DNA of 64,000 nt from Palsa-883 sp963847615 (GCA_963847615.1 CAWKAN010000020.1:62001-126000), one strand, 5' to 3'. Counted from the stretch's first letter, positions 9,393 through 18,708 are shown. Numbers and translations are program-made. Notes: generated from the sequence alone by a model not told the origin.

Positions 9393-10036
9393 TCACCCGC
9401 CCAGGAACTGCAACCGCTGCCGGTCGAGCAACCAGGTTGCCGCGTCCGGCATCGCAGCAGCGGAATCACCACGATGTTCGTAGAGAAATGCCGTGGTCAT
9501 CATAATCGCCTGGATCACCGTCGAGGGCACATTGTCCTTGCCTCGCCATAACCAGCGACCATCGAGACTTGCAGATGCTGCAGCTTGGTCCGGTAGGCCG
9601 CAAAGCCGCCGCTCAGTACCGTTTCGGGGCCGATGAACAGCGTGGCCGGCTCCAGCGTCAGGTCAGCGACATAGCCAAGGATCACTGCCGGCGGCGTGAC
9701 CGGCAGCGAAGCGGGCGAGATCGTCGTGGCATTGCCCCATTCATCGAGCGTTGTCACCGACAGGATCGACTGCACCGGAGCGCGCGGCAGCTCCAGGGTC
9801 CCGTGCAGCCGGAGACGATCACGGGGCAGCTCGGATGACGGCCGCATGGTCCACAGCAGCGTCTGCGTCAGCAGCGCCCGGCTAAGGTAGCCCTCCGCCA
9901 TGACCCGGGCCGCGGTCAGGTAGCCCGTCAGCAGTTCGTCGTCCGCGTTGCTGTCGATCCGGCAATGCTTCTTGACCTGCTCGATCGACACCGGCTCCGC
10001 GGTCGGTTCCTCCGTCACCGTCAGCGTGGTTCGCAC
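9393..10036 (-). CDS. Head-tail connector protein (gp6/gp8-like), one frameshift near 9540
   Basis: The N-terminal 160 residues read MRTTLTVTEEPTAEPVSIEQ, then VKKHCRIDSNADDELLTGYL, the standard opening of phage gp6-like DNA-packaging connector proteins, ending in VSMVAGYG. A frame change near 9540 lets the protein continue as NVPSTVIQAIMMTTAFLYEH and finish LLDRQRLQFLGG at 9393-9395, as expected for the family. As read, the unshifted frame stops at 9515 after an unrelated tail (EARTMCPRR). The protein forms a ring below the portal. The break is most likely a base error. Confidence 0.8.
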
Positions 10037-10119
10037 CGCTCGGCCCCCTATCCCTGCGCACTGGCGCCACCAGGGCGCAGTTGCGATAGTCGCTGCGTTC
10101 CATCATCGCGTTGCATCCT

Positions 10120-10483
10120 TCACAGCATTTCCGATCTGGTGACGATGTTCACCACGGTAGCGGCGACCTGGTTCACCGGAGCTGCAAGCCGTTCCGCTGC
10201 GCACCTGGACCAAGTTGACGCCACGCCAGAGATAGGAGGGATCGGCCAGCGGAATGATGAACTGGCCCGCTGCGGCGGTGATCGTCACCTCGTTGCCCGC
10301 GCCGTCGTACAGCTCCTGCCAAGTGGCTCCGTCCGGGCTGACCTGAAACGTCAGGGGAGCCGTGGTCCAGACTGCCGGCATCGAGATTCCGACCAGCGTC
10401 AATGCGCCGAGCGACACCGGGCCGGACAGCGAAGCTCCCGCCGCGATCGACGCCGGATTGAGGGTGATGCCAACAGACAACAT
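10120..10483 (-). CDS. Phage structural protein of unknown type, one frameshift near the end
   Basis: About 120 residues, MLSVGITLNPASIAAGASLS, beta-rich, with FQVSPDGATWQELYDGAGNE resembling a small decoration or neck-associated beta sandwich. Near 10187 one extra base turns a GTAAAPVNQ reading into GTACSSGEP. Removing it continues VAATVVNIVTRSEML to a stop at 10120-10122. The gene lies between a lectin-like virion protein and the connector. A host-range decoration or head-fibre protein is possible. No family is recognised with certainty. Confidence 0.5.
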
Positions 10484-10501
10484 GCCGCGCGCCCCCCTGG
10501 C

Positions 10502-11245
10502 TTACTGCCGGTTCATCCAGGCCCGCACATAGTCGATCGTCAGGGTGGCAACGCCGGTGCCTGACGCCTTGTATGCAGCGAGGTATGGTTGCAGCACCGC
10601 TAGCGTGCCGGTCGCTGCGAAGTTGATCGAGTTGTCCGCGTTCACCCGGTTGCCATCGATGTAGAAAGCAACATCGGTCAGGTTCGTCGCGTCGATCCGG
10701 TAGATATGCCAGTCGGTCGTGCCGACCGTGACACCGCTCGCAACCGAGGTTGTCGTCACGCCATCGAACGCAGTCACCAGCACAGCACCGTTCGCCTGCG
10801 CGCTGAATTCCAGGTAGCAGGTGTTGTTCTGCGGCCCGTCGATCCAGGCCGAGGCGACACCCCAAACCGCCTGCACGCCCGACGCGCTCGGCAGAACCGA
10901 GAGCAGCGAACGGCACTCGAAGATCAGCCCCTTGGTGCAATCCAGCGCGAGGTTGTCACCCCAATACAGGACGCAATCCTCTTTCTCGCTGGTCGCCACC
11001 AGGGTGCATGCGACCTGGCCGCCGATCGCGTTCGCCACGCCGGCAAGGGTCGGTGGCCCGGCCCCGACGATCTTCTTGACGAACGGACAGCCATCAACAG
11101 CCGAGCCAGCGGCCGGGACCGCAACATAGGATTGCCCGAGGAAGTCCTCGTAGAAGTGAATGGGTGCGACCGGCAGGATGTATTCAAACGTCGTGGTATC
11201 GAAGAATTCCAGCCGTCCGGCATGGAATTTCGAAGTCGTGGTCAT
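10502..11245 (-). CDS. Virion protein with probable concanavalin-like fold
   Basis: 247 residues from ATG 11245, which has GGAGAATGCC directly before it. The upstream in-frame ATG at 11281 lacks this. The sequence alternates beta strands: FYEDFLGQSYVAVPAAGSAV, FVKKIVGAGPPTLAGV, CTLVATSEKEDCVLYWGD, and an end LTIDYVRAWMNRQ. The layout (a 'glycan-binding jelly roll' with CYLEFSAQANGAVLVT and IYRIDATNLTDVAFYIDGNR) is usual for head-decoration or structural proteins encoded after the major capsid in such phages. Cysteines may form a disulfide. The function as a capsid-associated protein is inferred from its place. Confidence 0.6.
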   Translation of the reverse strand: MTTTSKFHAGRLEFFDTTTFEYILPVAPIHFYEDFLGQSYVAVPAAGSAVDGCPFVKKIVGAGPPTLAGVANAIGGQVACTLVATSEKEDCVLYWGDNLALDCTKGLIFECRSLLSVLPSASGVQAVWGVASAWIDGPQNNTCYLEFSAQANGAVLVTAFDGVTTTSVASGVTVGTTDWHIYRIDATNLTDVAFYIDGNRVNADNSINFAATGTLAVLQPYLAAYKASGTGVATLTIDYVRAWMNRQ

Positions 11246-11314
11246 GGCATTCTCCAGAACGGCCGCAAGGGGAGGCGCCACCCGGGCGCATGGCCCGGGC
11301 GGTATGAACGCGGA

Positions 11315-11797
11315 TCAGAGGAACGTCGAAGGCTCCGACGCGCCCTGGTAGGACCCGTAGATGAACAGCTCCGCCTCGGTGATGTTTGCGGCGTTCGACG
11401 CGCTGGTTTGCACCGCGATGGTGTGGAACCCGTTGACAAGGTCCATGCACATCTCCGGCGTGATCTCGAACACCACGATCTTGTCCGTCGTGCCGGCCGA
11501 TGTCTGGAAGGTCGCCGCGGCCGTCTGCACGGCAAGTGCGTCGCTGGTGGCGGTGGCGGCAGTGAGCCAGATCGGCATTACGCCAACCGCCTTCGATCCG
11601 GTGCCGGACACGTCCTGACCTTGCAGGATCGAGAGCGTCACCTGCGCCGCGTTGCCCTGGTTCACATGCACCACGACCCACGCTTTCAGCGCGTTGGCCA
11701 GGTCGCGGTAGGCGCTGGTGCGCCCGGCTGCGTCGGCCGCAGGCGGCAGCAAGCCAACCGGCGGGAACTGATACGGCATCGAGATTTGGCGTGCCAT
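11315..11797 (-). CDS. Phage head-associated structural protein, unknown
   Basis: 160 residues from ATG 11797 (MARQISMPYQFPPVGLLPPA). The open frame continues upstream through the capsid gene in a different register, so this internal start is preferred. The protein is a beta-rich small domain with LKAWVVVHVNQGNAAQVTLS, KIVVFEITPEMCMDLVNGFH and a final ELFIYGSYQGASEPSTFL. Proteins of this size following the major capsid in alphaproteobacterial phages are annotated as hypothetical and may decorate the head. It lies between the capsid and lectin-like genes, with gaps of about 120 and 70 bases. Confidence 0.6.
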   Translation of the reverse strand: MARQISMPYQFPPVGLLPPAADAAGRTSAYRDLANALKAWVVVHVNQGNAAQVTLSILQGQDVSGTGSKAVGVMPIWLTAATATSDALAVQTAAATFQTSAGTTDKIVVFEITPEMCMDLVNGFHTIAVQTSASNAANITEAELFIYGSYQGASEPSTFL

Positions 11798-11916
11798 CGT
11801 TCGAAAGCTCCTAACCGCCCCCGAAAGCGGTGTGAATCGGCTGCGCGCGCGCCGGGGGCCCGAGCGGCAGAGCGGTGGGGAGCCGCAAATTTGTCGAGGG
11901 TCGGCGGTTGCGCCGC

Positions 11917-13284
11917 TTAGCGAGACGCCAGCGCGATGAACGGGCTCTTGGTGTTGGTGCCCTTGAACGGGGTCAGCGGCACCGACCACATTGGCTTGCC
12001 GTCCACGCGATAGGTGATGCGGAACACCATCTCGTCGGTGAGAAACGCGACGTGCATGCTGGTGGCTGCCTGCACGCCGTTCTTGTCCACCAGCATGTAC
12101 TGGCTGAGGTCCGCCAGCGTGATGTCGCCACTGGTGCCAACGGTGGAGTTGTATTCCGTCCACACCACCTCGCGGCCATAGAGGGTCGAGAACGGCGTGG
12201 CCGACAAACCACCGGGTGGCAGATAGACGAGCTGGCCGCCGGTGCCGACCGCCTGGTTCATCGCCATAAGCTGCGGCAGGCAGTCCTGGTTGATGAACCA
12301 CACCGCGTTCTTCGCCGACCGCGCCCAAAGGCGCGCCCACATCTGGTCGATGTTTTCCTTGACGATGGTCGCCGCGGCCTGCCCGGTCACCTTCGGAATC
12401 GTAATCAGGCAGGGGCTTTTCATGTAGCCGAACGGCATGCCGGCGCCGGTGCCCTCCACGATGGCGTCCTCGGTCATGAACATGACTTCTTCCGAGAACG
12501 CCTGCGCAGCGATCGAGGTCAACGCCGTCGAGTCCTGCAACAGTTCGTCGGTGGTGTACATCACCGACATCAGCTTTTTCAGGTCGAACTCGATGGTGCG
12601 GAACTTCGGCTTCGACGGGGTAACCGCTGTCCCTTCCCCTACCCAGTTTGACGCCACGCCACCCCAGCGGCTTCCAGTCGCGCGGCTGGTTTCGTCCACG
12701 CCTGGAATTTTGATGCCGTTCGCGTTGGCGCTGATCGGCAGCTTGTTCACGCGACTGAGGATCTCGCCCATGTCGTGCGCGAGCATGAAGATCGAGGCCG
12801 CGAAATCGACCTGGACCAGGAAGCCGCCGCCGGTCGGATCGACCTCGCCCGCGCCGGTCGGCGCGCGCACCAAGCGGCGGTCGGTGTCGCTGCCCTTCGA
12901 GCTGTAGTGCTTAAAGATCGACTGGAGTTGCTCGCCGAAAGTGCGGTACTGGTCGCCGGCGCGCGGGGTGAAATCCAGCCCTTTCCGGGCCAGGCTGAGA
13001 TAGTCGTCAAAGCCTCGCAGCTTGCCCTGGCGGGGGTCCATGCCGCGGATTTGCGACAGGGTACGCTGCGACGGGTTGATCTCCAGCACGTCGCCGGGGT
13101 CCGGCGAGCCGATCGGCCGGGCCAGCTTGGCGGCGAGTTTCTCCGCCTTGTCCAGCTCTCCGATCGTGCGCTCCAGCGCCGCAACCTCCGCCTCCTTCGC
13201 GGCAAAGCCCGGAGTCCCGGCCAGCGGGGCGAGTTCATCCACCGCCGTGCCCAGGGCGCGACGGAGCGACAGCAGTGTGCTCAT
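11917..13284 (-). CDS. HK97-family major capsid protein
   Basis: 455 residues. Residues 1-60 are a helical, charged delta-domain-like region (EAEVAALERTIGELDKAEKL) that would act as scaffold and be removed. The HK97-fold body follows: P-domain and E-loop region about 140-210, GEILSRVNKLPISANANGIK, RWGGVASNWVGEGTAVTPSK, ALTSIAAQAFSEEVMFMTED and the A-domain IADLSQYMLVDKNGVQ-like end. The protein is longer than HK97 gp5, mostly in the delta domain and spine. It follows the prohead protease as usual. Frame intact. Confidence 0.95.
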   Translation of the reverse strand: MSTLLSLRRALGTAVDELAPLAGTPGFAAKEAEVAALERTIGELDKAEKLAAKLARPIGSPDPGDVLEINPSQRTLSQIRGMDPRQGKLRGFDDYLSLARKGLDFTPRAGDQYRTFGEQLQSIFKHYSSKGSDTDRRLVRAPTGAGEVDPTGGGFLVQVDFAASIFMLAHDMGEILSRVNKLPISANANGIKIPGVDETSRATGSRWGGVASNWVGEGTAVTPSKPKFRTIEFDLKKLMSVMYTTDELLQDSTALTSIAAQAFSEEVMFMTEDAIVEGTGAGMPFGYMKSPCLITIPKVTGQAAATIVKENIDQMWARLWARSAKNAVWFINQDCLPQLMAMNQAVGTGGQLVYLPPGGLSATPFSTLYGREVVWTEYNSTVGTSGDITLADLSQYMLVDKNGVQAATSMHVAFLTDEMVFRITYRVDGKPMWSVPLTPFKGTNTKSPFIALASR

Positions 13285-13367
13285 TGTGTTGTAGGCTCCA
13301 ATTTTCCGAAGGAGCGGCGTTTCAGGTCGCCGCGATACCGTTGCCCGACAGCGTGCGGGCAGGCACG

Positions 13368-14564
13368 TCAGGTCCCGGCGAGCCGGCGTTTCGCCGCCGC
13401 CGCGCGAAGCAGTTGCGCCGCCTTGTCGCCGTCCGGCGCATCCGGGTCGGTGTCCGGCGCCGTCGTGCTGATCGGGTCCGCCGTGTCCAGCGCGTCAACC
13501 ACGCCGCCCAGCAGGTCGATCGCCTTGGAGTGCTGCGAGACCGCTTCGGTGAGAAACGCCTTCGAGGTCCGCAGGCATTTGTGCGCCACGCGGATCGCGT
13601 CCTCGTGCGCCACCGGCAAGTCGTCGGCCGGCTCGCCGCCTTCCTTCCGGCGCGGCAGCAGCCGGGCCAGCAGGCCAGCCAGGCGCTTTGCTTCCTCGGA
13701 GTCCATGTCCAGCTCGGCGCCGGCGTGAACCGAACACTCGGACGGATCGGTCATCCCGCACGGCTCATCAGCCTTGCGGCCGCAGTTGCCGACAATCGCG
13801 CCGCCGGCCGTGGGGTCGGTTTCCTCCGCTCCGCCGGAACGATGCGCGTTCGTGGGCTTCCCCGCGGTTCGGCGAGGTGTCGGTCGCGTCATAGTCGATT
13901 CCTTTGCTGCCCTGCGTAGGCGTTCCAATTCGCCGAGCGGCAGGCTCGCTCTGCCGTCGCCGTCGAGCGTTCGCTCTGCCCATTCCACCAACGGTCGCGT
14001 GTCGATGCCCTTGCGACGCGCCTCTTGCAGCGCGTTCGGGTTCGCCGGCACCGGGCAGACGCTGATTTCGAGGAGACTCTGTTCCAGGAAGTCGATGCCG
14101 AACCCGCGCTCCGGGTCGTTCTCGACAAAAGCGTAACGGGTCGGCATGAAGCCGACGCTGACCGCGCGAAGGAACTTGCCGAGCACCAGGCGATAGATCG
14201 TGTCGGCGAACGCATAGGTCTCCGGCGGCGCGAACTCGATGTCGCCTAGCAGACGGTCGCCCTCGACGCCGACGTTGCGCGCGCCGCCGATCGGCGGGGC
14301 GGAACTGTCGTGCGCCCACAGCGCCACCGGGTTTGCCAGGAAGTCGGTGAGGTCCCAGCCCGCCGCAGCGATCGTATCGTTCATGCGATCGACGCTGTTG
14401 TCCGAGAAGCAGAACCGCAGCGTCCGCTCCGCGCCGTCCACCGGCAGCGGCTGCGCCACGCTGACCCTGTAGACGCCCCCAACGGGCTTGCGCTTCGCTC
14501 GCAGTTCCCCGCGGAATTGGTCGGCGCTCATCAGCACAGTCATGGAATCATTAGCCTCCGACAA
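13368..14564 (-). CDS. HK97-family prohead protease with long C-terminal extension
   Basis: 398 residues, about twice the usual length. Residues about 45-215 are the serine protease that removes the capsid delta domain: FSDNSVDRMNDTIAAAGWDL, the catalytic His in NPVALWAHDSSAPPIG (H85) and the Ser in FLRAVSVGFMPTRY (S136). Residues about 225-398 are a different region, acidic and helical, with Cys residues (GNCGRKADEPCGMTDPSEC) and AKRLAGLLARLLPRRKEGG. The second part may be a fused scaffold segment. The start lies inside the terminase 3' end with a 14-base overlap. Confidence 0.9.
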   Translation of the reverse strand: MSEANDSMTVLMSADQFRGELRAKRKPVGGVYRVSVAQPLPVDGAERTLRFCFSDNSVDRMNDTIAAAGWDLTDFLANPVALWAHDSSAPPIGGARNVGVEGDRLLGDIEFAPPETYAFADTIYRLVLGKFLRAVSVGFMPTRYAFVENDPERGFGIDFLEQSLLEISVCPVPANPNALQEARRKGIDTRPLVEWAERTLDGDGRASLPLGELERLRRAAKESTMTRPTPRRTAGKPTNAHRSGGAEETDPTAGGAIVGNCGRKADEPCGMTDPSECSVHAGAELDMDSEEAKRLAGLLARLLPRRKEGGEPADDLPVAHEDAIRVAHKCLRTSKAFLTEAVSQHSKAIDLLGGVVDALDTADPISTTAPDTDPDAPDGDKAAQLLRAAAAKRRLAGT

Positions 14565-16269
14565 TTAACAGGCCGCGGCCGTCGGCGTAGATGCCGGACT
14601 CCTCCGCCATCGAGCGGCCCACCGCCATGATCACCGCGACGATCGGATCGATGCGCTCGATCGATCGTTCCTTGTCCGGCTTCACGTTGCCGGCCGGGTC
14701 GGTCCGAATCGAGACATTCGAGGCGCACCAGTCGGCCACCGGATCGGCGCCGTGCTGTAGTTCGCGCGCCAGCACCTTGCGCATGAATTCGGCTGCCGCC
14801 GGCCCCATGCTGAGGAAGCCCTGGCCGAACTCGACCAGGTTCATGCCCTCGTCCGCGAGATTGCGGATGATCTCGCCGGCGAACGTGCGGTCGAACGCCA
14901 GCTCTTCGATGTTGTAGACCGATGACAGTTCGAGGATCGTCGCCTCGACAAACTTGAAGTCGGTCGTGTTGCCTTCGGTCGCGATCAGGTTCCCCTGGTC
15001 GCGCCAGACCAGGTAGGGCGCGCGGTCCCGCCTCGATCGCTCTTCGATGTTGTCGGCCGGGCACCAGTGGCGCCACAGCACTTTCCACCGTTCGCCGTCA
15101 CTCACCGGCGGGAACAGTAGCGCCAGCGACGACAGGTCGTTGATCCGCGCCAGGTCAAGCCCGGCGAAGCACCTGCGGCCCCGCAGCGCCTCCGCGTCGA
15201 TCGGTTTGGCCCCGTCCGCCCAGACCTCCATCGGGATCCAGCGCACGAGCTGCTGGGTCCACTGGTTGAGCCGCAAGCGCCGGATGGAGTTCTGCCGCGA
15301 CGGCATCTCCCGGGCGAGCGCCACCTCGGCGCGCAGGTCCTCGATCTGGAGCACCGAACCGAGCGAGGGGTTCGCCTTGCGCCACGCCAGCTCATCCTGC
15401 CAGTCGTCGCCTTCGTCGACGGTCGCGATGAAGGCGAACCATCGGTCGGCGGTCACCTGGGGGATAACCCCGTCCAGGATTTTCACCGAAAAGTCCCAAT
15501 GCAGATAACAGACCGACGTACGGCTCACTCCCGCAGTCGTCGTCTCGTACATCAACGGCTGGAGCCGCGCGCCCATCCCGGTGTCGAGCTTCTCGATCAC
15601 GCCGGCGTCGGGATGCTCGTGCAGTTCATCCACAAGCGCGACGAAGACGTTCAACCCATCCATCTTCGATGTGTCGGCCGAGAGCGGCCGGAACCACGAT
15701 GCCGTCGCCAGCACCGCGAGGTTGTTCGTCGTCTTCACGATCCGCCGGCGCAGCGCAGGCGAACCGGCCCGCATGCGCTCCGCCTCGGAGAACACGATCC
15801 GGGCCTGCTCGCGCGTCGTCGCGGCCGAGTAGATTTCCGCGCCGGGCTCGTTTTCATCGATCAGTGCCTTGAGGCCGATGCCGGCCTCGATGGTCGATTT
15901 GCCGTTTTTCCGCGCCGTGGACACGAACGCGGTGCGGAACCGCCTGACCTCGATCTTTTTGTCCGGCAGCCAGAGTTTCCAGCCGAAGATCGAGCCGACG
16001 ACGAACTGTTCCCAATCGAGCAGATCGAACGGCTTCCCGGCATACTGCCCCTTGCTGTGGCGCAGGACGGCCGGGAAGAAGTCGATCGCGCGCTGGGCGG
16101 TGACGCGGTCCCAGCGCAAGCCGCGCGCCGGGCCGTCAATCAGATCGCGCAGGTGGCGCTCGCAGGCAAGGCGAACCAGGCGCCCCGTGACGAGCTGGTT
16201 CCCGACAACCGCCCTGGCATACGCCTCTACCGGGTCCTGCGGCTCCGCCGGCCGCTTACGCCCTGCCAC
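14551..16269 (-). CDS. terL: Phage terminase large subunit
   Basis: ATPase-nuclease motor that packages DNA into the prohead. From the GTG at 16269 the protein has 572 residues. An ATG at 16311 in the same frame would overlap the small subunit by 56 bases. The Walker A-like block is STARKNGKS (about residue 120 of the short form) and the Walker B block is VFVALVDELHEH. The RNaseH-like nuclease half follows (CFAGLDLARINDLSSLALLF, then ELAFDRTFAGEIIRNLADEG and GNVKPDKERS). It belongs to the YmfN/Terminase_1 group that goes with P27-type small subunits. Confidence 0.93.
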   Translation of the reverse strand: MAGRKRPAEPQDPVEAYARAVVGNQLVTGRLVRLACERHLRDLIDGPARGLRWDRVTAQRAIDFFPAVLRHSKGQYAGKPFDLLDWEQFVVGSIFGWKLWLPDKKIEVRRFRTAFVSTARKNGKSTIEAGIGLKALIDENEPGAEIYSAATTREQARIVFSEAERMRAGSPALRRRIVKTTNNLAVLATASWFRPLSADTSKMDGLNVFVALVDELHEHPDAGVIEKLDTGMGARLQPLMYETTTAGVSRTSVCYLHWDFSVKILDGVIPQVTADRWFAFIATVDEGDDWQDELAWRKANPSLGSVLQIEDLRAEVALAREMPSRQNSIRRLRLNQWTQQLVRWIPMEVWADGAKPIDAEALRGRRCFAGLDLARINDLSSLALLFPPVSDGERWKVLWRHWCPADNIEERSRRDRAPYLVWRDQGNLIATEGNTTDFKFVEATILELSSVYNIEELAFDRTFAGEIIRNLADEGMNLVEFGQGFLSMGPAAAEFMRKVLARELQHGADPVADWCASNVSIRTDPAGNVKPDKERSIERIDPIVAVIMAVGRSMAEESGIYADGRGLLIVGG

Positions 16270-16720
16270 GCAAGAAGTCTTCAGCCGCGTCGGCGTCTCC
16301 CGGCGCGTCACCCGCCTTGATACGCGAGCGCGCTGAACCTGACAGGCCGATTTGCTCCGACATCTGGCGCACTTGGTCGAGCGCCTTGTTGGCGATCGAG
16401 AGATAGGGCGACTGCATCGGGAATCCGTTCGCTGCCTTGATGATAAGGCCGGTGGTCACGAGTTGCCGCTCCGCCTCGACATACCGCGCCCAGGCTTGGC
16501 AGTAGCCGGCGATGACAGCGCGATCGAGCTTGGCGATCAGGCCCACCTCGGCCAGCAGCAGCGTGATGCGGCGCCACTCCGCCAGCGCCTCGTCTTTCAG
16601 AATCTCAGGCGGGTCCGGGATCACCGTCCGCGGCTTGGCCTCGTGCTCGTTGAGCGGTCGGTGTCCGGGGTTGCCGGTGACCAGCTTCAAGACCGTGGCC
16701 TTCGGCTTAGCCCCGCGCAT
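16256..16720 (-). CDS. terS: Phage terminase small subunit, P27 family
   Basis: 154 residues. The opening RGAKPKATVLKLVTGNPGHR with P-LNEHEAKP is a textbook P27 family N-terminus. It continues WRRITLLLAEVGLIAKLDRA, YCQAWARYVEAERQL and a C-terminal SGSARSRIKAG. The small subunit recognises the packaging site and delivers DNA to the large subunit. It overlaps the ParB-like gene upstream by 14 bases and the large subunit downstream by about 14 bases, so all three are probably translated from one message. Confidence 0.93.
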   Translation of the reverse strand: MRGAKPKATVLKLVTGNPGHRPLNEHEAKPRTVIPDPPEILKDEALAEWRRITLLLAEVGLIAKLDRAVIAGYCQAWARYVEAERQLVTTGLIIKAANGFPMQSPYLSIANKALDQVRQMSEQIGLSGSARSRIKAGDAPGDADAAEDFLRGRA

Positions 16721-17492
16721 CGGCTTCCTCCGTGTCGGTAGCCCCGCGCGCTGCCTCTTCCTCGGCGAGCGCTTTCCCAGCCAGCTCGGCCATCATCCGC
16801 AGCGCGACGGCGGTGTTGTGGACGCCGGTCGAGTGCTTCACCGCGAGCAATCCCTGAAAAAACCGATCGAAGTCCGCATAGGCCCCGACCAGGCGGGTGA
16901 TCGCGGCCTTGGATTTGGCGATCTTGTCCAGCCAGCCCGTGAAGATCGCCGCATCGGCCGGCAGAAAGGAGATTTGCAGCTCCTCATAGAAGGGATTGCC
17001 GACGCGCAGCACTGACGTATCGAGGTCTTCGACCTTGAATGCGTCGTCGGTGAGGCCGGAATATTCCTTCCAGCCGAAGCTCAGCTCCGCATAGAGCGAC
17101 TGCAAGATGTTCGGATCGTCCTCGCCGACGACCGCGTTGTGCGCCAATTGCAGCGCGACGAATTGCTCCCGGGTCAGCGGCGTCAGGATTTCCATGACAT
17201 CCGCTTCCTCAATGCCCGCCTTCATCGCCGCCGCCGCAGGCACCCGATGGTTGCCCGAGGCGACCAGCAGCTTGCCGTCCACATGACCGACCAGCGGAAC
17301 ACTCGTGAGACAACCGTCCGCCTTGATGTTCGCAACGAGCCGGGCGAACGTTGCCCCCCTCATAAACCGGGCGTTTTTTTCAAGCAGCGTCAGGTCGGCG
17401 AGCCGCATCCGTGTGACGCGCGTTTGCAACGAACCGCTGGAACCACTCGGTGTAGATTTCGGCTGGGGTTTGGCGTCTGATCTTGCTGCCAT
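16707..17492 (-). CDS. ParB-like nuclease-domain phage protein
   Basis: 261 residues from ATG 17492, or 232 from ATG 17405, which would reduce the overlap with the upstream gene from 113 to 26 bases. The ParB/sulfiredoxin-like domain covers about residues 28-130: RMRLADLTLLEKNARFM, GCLTSVPLVGHVDGKLLVAS and the GNHRVPAAAAM box, which corresponds to the GxHRxxAA motif. The rest is helical with an acidic end. Such ParB-domain proteins are frequently encoded next to phage base-modification genes. The neighbour here is the Mom-like fusion, which suggests a shared job in DNA modification. It is distinct from the ParB at 25076. Confidence 0.75.
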   Translation of the reverse strand: MAARSDAKPQPKSTPSGSSGSLQTRVTRMRLADLTLLEKNARFMRGATFARLVANIKADGCLTSVPLVGHVDGKLLVASGNHRVPAAAAMKAGIEEADVMEILTPLTREQFVALQLAHNAVVGEDDPNILQSLYAELSFGWKEYSGLTDDAFKVEDLDTSVLRVGNPFYEELQISFLPADAAIFTGWLDKIAKSKAAITRLVGAYADFDRFFQGLLAVKHSTGVHNTAVALRMMAELAGKALAEEEAARGATDTEEADARG

Positions 17493-18708
17493 AGTTCAAT
17501 ATCCCGGGGCCACGGCCCAACAGTTCGAAGATGCCGCGGTACTTCATGGACACCGGCTTCGACGTGAAGGCGGTGGTCATCACAGAGTCGATCCGCTGCA
17601 CCAGCCTGACCTGCATCCGGTCAGTGATCGTCGCCGAGGTCGCCAGCATCGCGATCAGCTTCGACACCCGGCTGCGCGGCGACAGTGCGAAATCCGAGAG
17701 CAGGTAGAGCAAATCGCCTCCCCACTTGTCGCGGGAGTAGATGAAGCCGCCGGCCAGGTGGCCGTCGATCATCACCAGGAAGTTCGCGAGGCCGGCGGTG
17801 TGCGTGATCCCCTTTGCGAGATAGATGTCCTTCAGGAAGTTCATCTGCGCCGCAGTTGCGCCGACAATCTCGACGCGCGACGCCGGGGTCAGCGCGGCCG
17901 GGTCCAGTTTGGTGTAGCGGAACGGCTCCGATCGGTGCTGGGCGCGGCGCACCGAACTGGCGGACCGGTCCGCGAACGTGAACACCGGCTTGTTCGACTC
18001 CCCGCGATAGACAGTCACCGGCTGGTGGTGTTCGAGCGTGTGGTCAGTCAGCACGCAATAGCGGACCCGCATGGCGTCCAGCTCATCCAGCCACGCCTCC
18101 AGCGCTGCAGGGTCCCACACGCCATAGGACGGCCGCGGCCAGTCGGTGTTTTGATCCACGAAGCGATACAGCCGCTCATACCCGTTCTTGTAGGTAGGCG
18201 GGAACGCGGCAACGCCCCCCCCAGCCTCGGCAGCTCGCTTCGCCTGTTCCCGGAAGTCGCCGGGATGAAAGCTCGCGATATGCAGCCCTTCGAGGAACGC
18301 ATCGAGCCGCTTCCAGACCGGCGCCAGGAACTCGACAAACCGTTCCTCATAGTGCGCGAAGTGCGCCCGGGCATAAGGGTTGGTGCCCTTGTATTTCGCC
18401 ATCTCCAGCGCGACCTCGACCGCCGCGGCGCGCGCTGTGAAGGGTTGGCCGGCGATCAGCGGCTCAATGAAGGCGAGGCGACCTTTGAATGCGATCGGGA
18501 ACTCGGCGCCGGTGGCGAGCGCACCCAGCGAGCAGGACAGCAGCGAGACATCGTTCGAATGAACGGCGACGGTCGGGTGAACGTCCCGCACCGCGCGGTC
18601 GAACCGGAACGACCCGGAGCATCCGACGAAGACCTGGCGCCAGTCGGTGAAGGGCACAGAGCGCGTGATCTGCTCTACAGCAGGACGTGGAACAGCTCCG
18701 ACGAACAT
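17380..18708 (-). CDS. Methyltransferase-like / Mom-like acyltransferase fusion, putative anti-restriction DNA modification protein
   Basis: 442 residues. The N-terminal half (MFVGAVPRPAVEQITRSVPF, then WRQVFVGCSGSFRFDRAV and SNDVSLLSCSLGALATG) resembles proteins annotated as putative antirestriction adenine methyltransferase. It has FPPTYKNGYERLY where adenine methylases have DPPY. From about residue 290 it has a GNAT-like Mom-type region: LANFLVMIDGHLAGGFIYSR, LLSDFALSPRSRVSKLIAML and MTTAFTSKPVSMKYRGIFEL. Mom of phage Mu adds a carbamoylmethyl group to adenine to evade restriction. That role is inferred here. It lies just before the ParB-like and terminase genes and is read away from the accessory block. 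Confidence 0.7.
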   Translation of the reverse strand: MFVGAVPRPAVEQITRSVPFTDWRQVFVGCSGSFRFDRAVRDVHPTVAVHSNDVSLLSCSLGALATGAEFPIAFKGRLAFIEPLIAGQPFTARAAAVEVALEMAKYKGTNPYARAHFAHYEERFVEFLAPVWKRLDAFLEGLHIASFHPGDFREQAKRAAEAGGGVAAFPPTYKNGYERLYRFVDQNTDWPRPSYGVWDPAALEAWLDELDAMRVRYCVLTDHTLEHHQPVTVYRGESNKPVFTFADRSASSVRRAQHRSEPFRYTKLDPAALTPASRVEIVGATAAQMNFLKDIYLAKGITHTAGLANFLVMIDGHLAGGFIYSRDKWGGDLLYLLSDFALSPRSRVSKLIAMLATSATITDRMQVRLVQRIDSVMTTAFTSKPVSMKYRGIFELLGRGPGILNYGSKIRRQTPAEIYTEWFQRFVANARHTDAARRPDAA

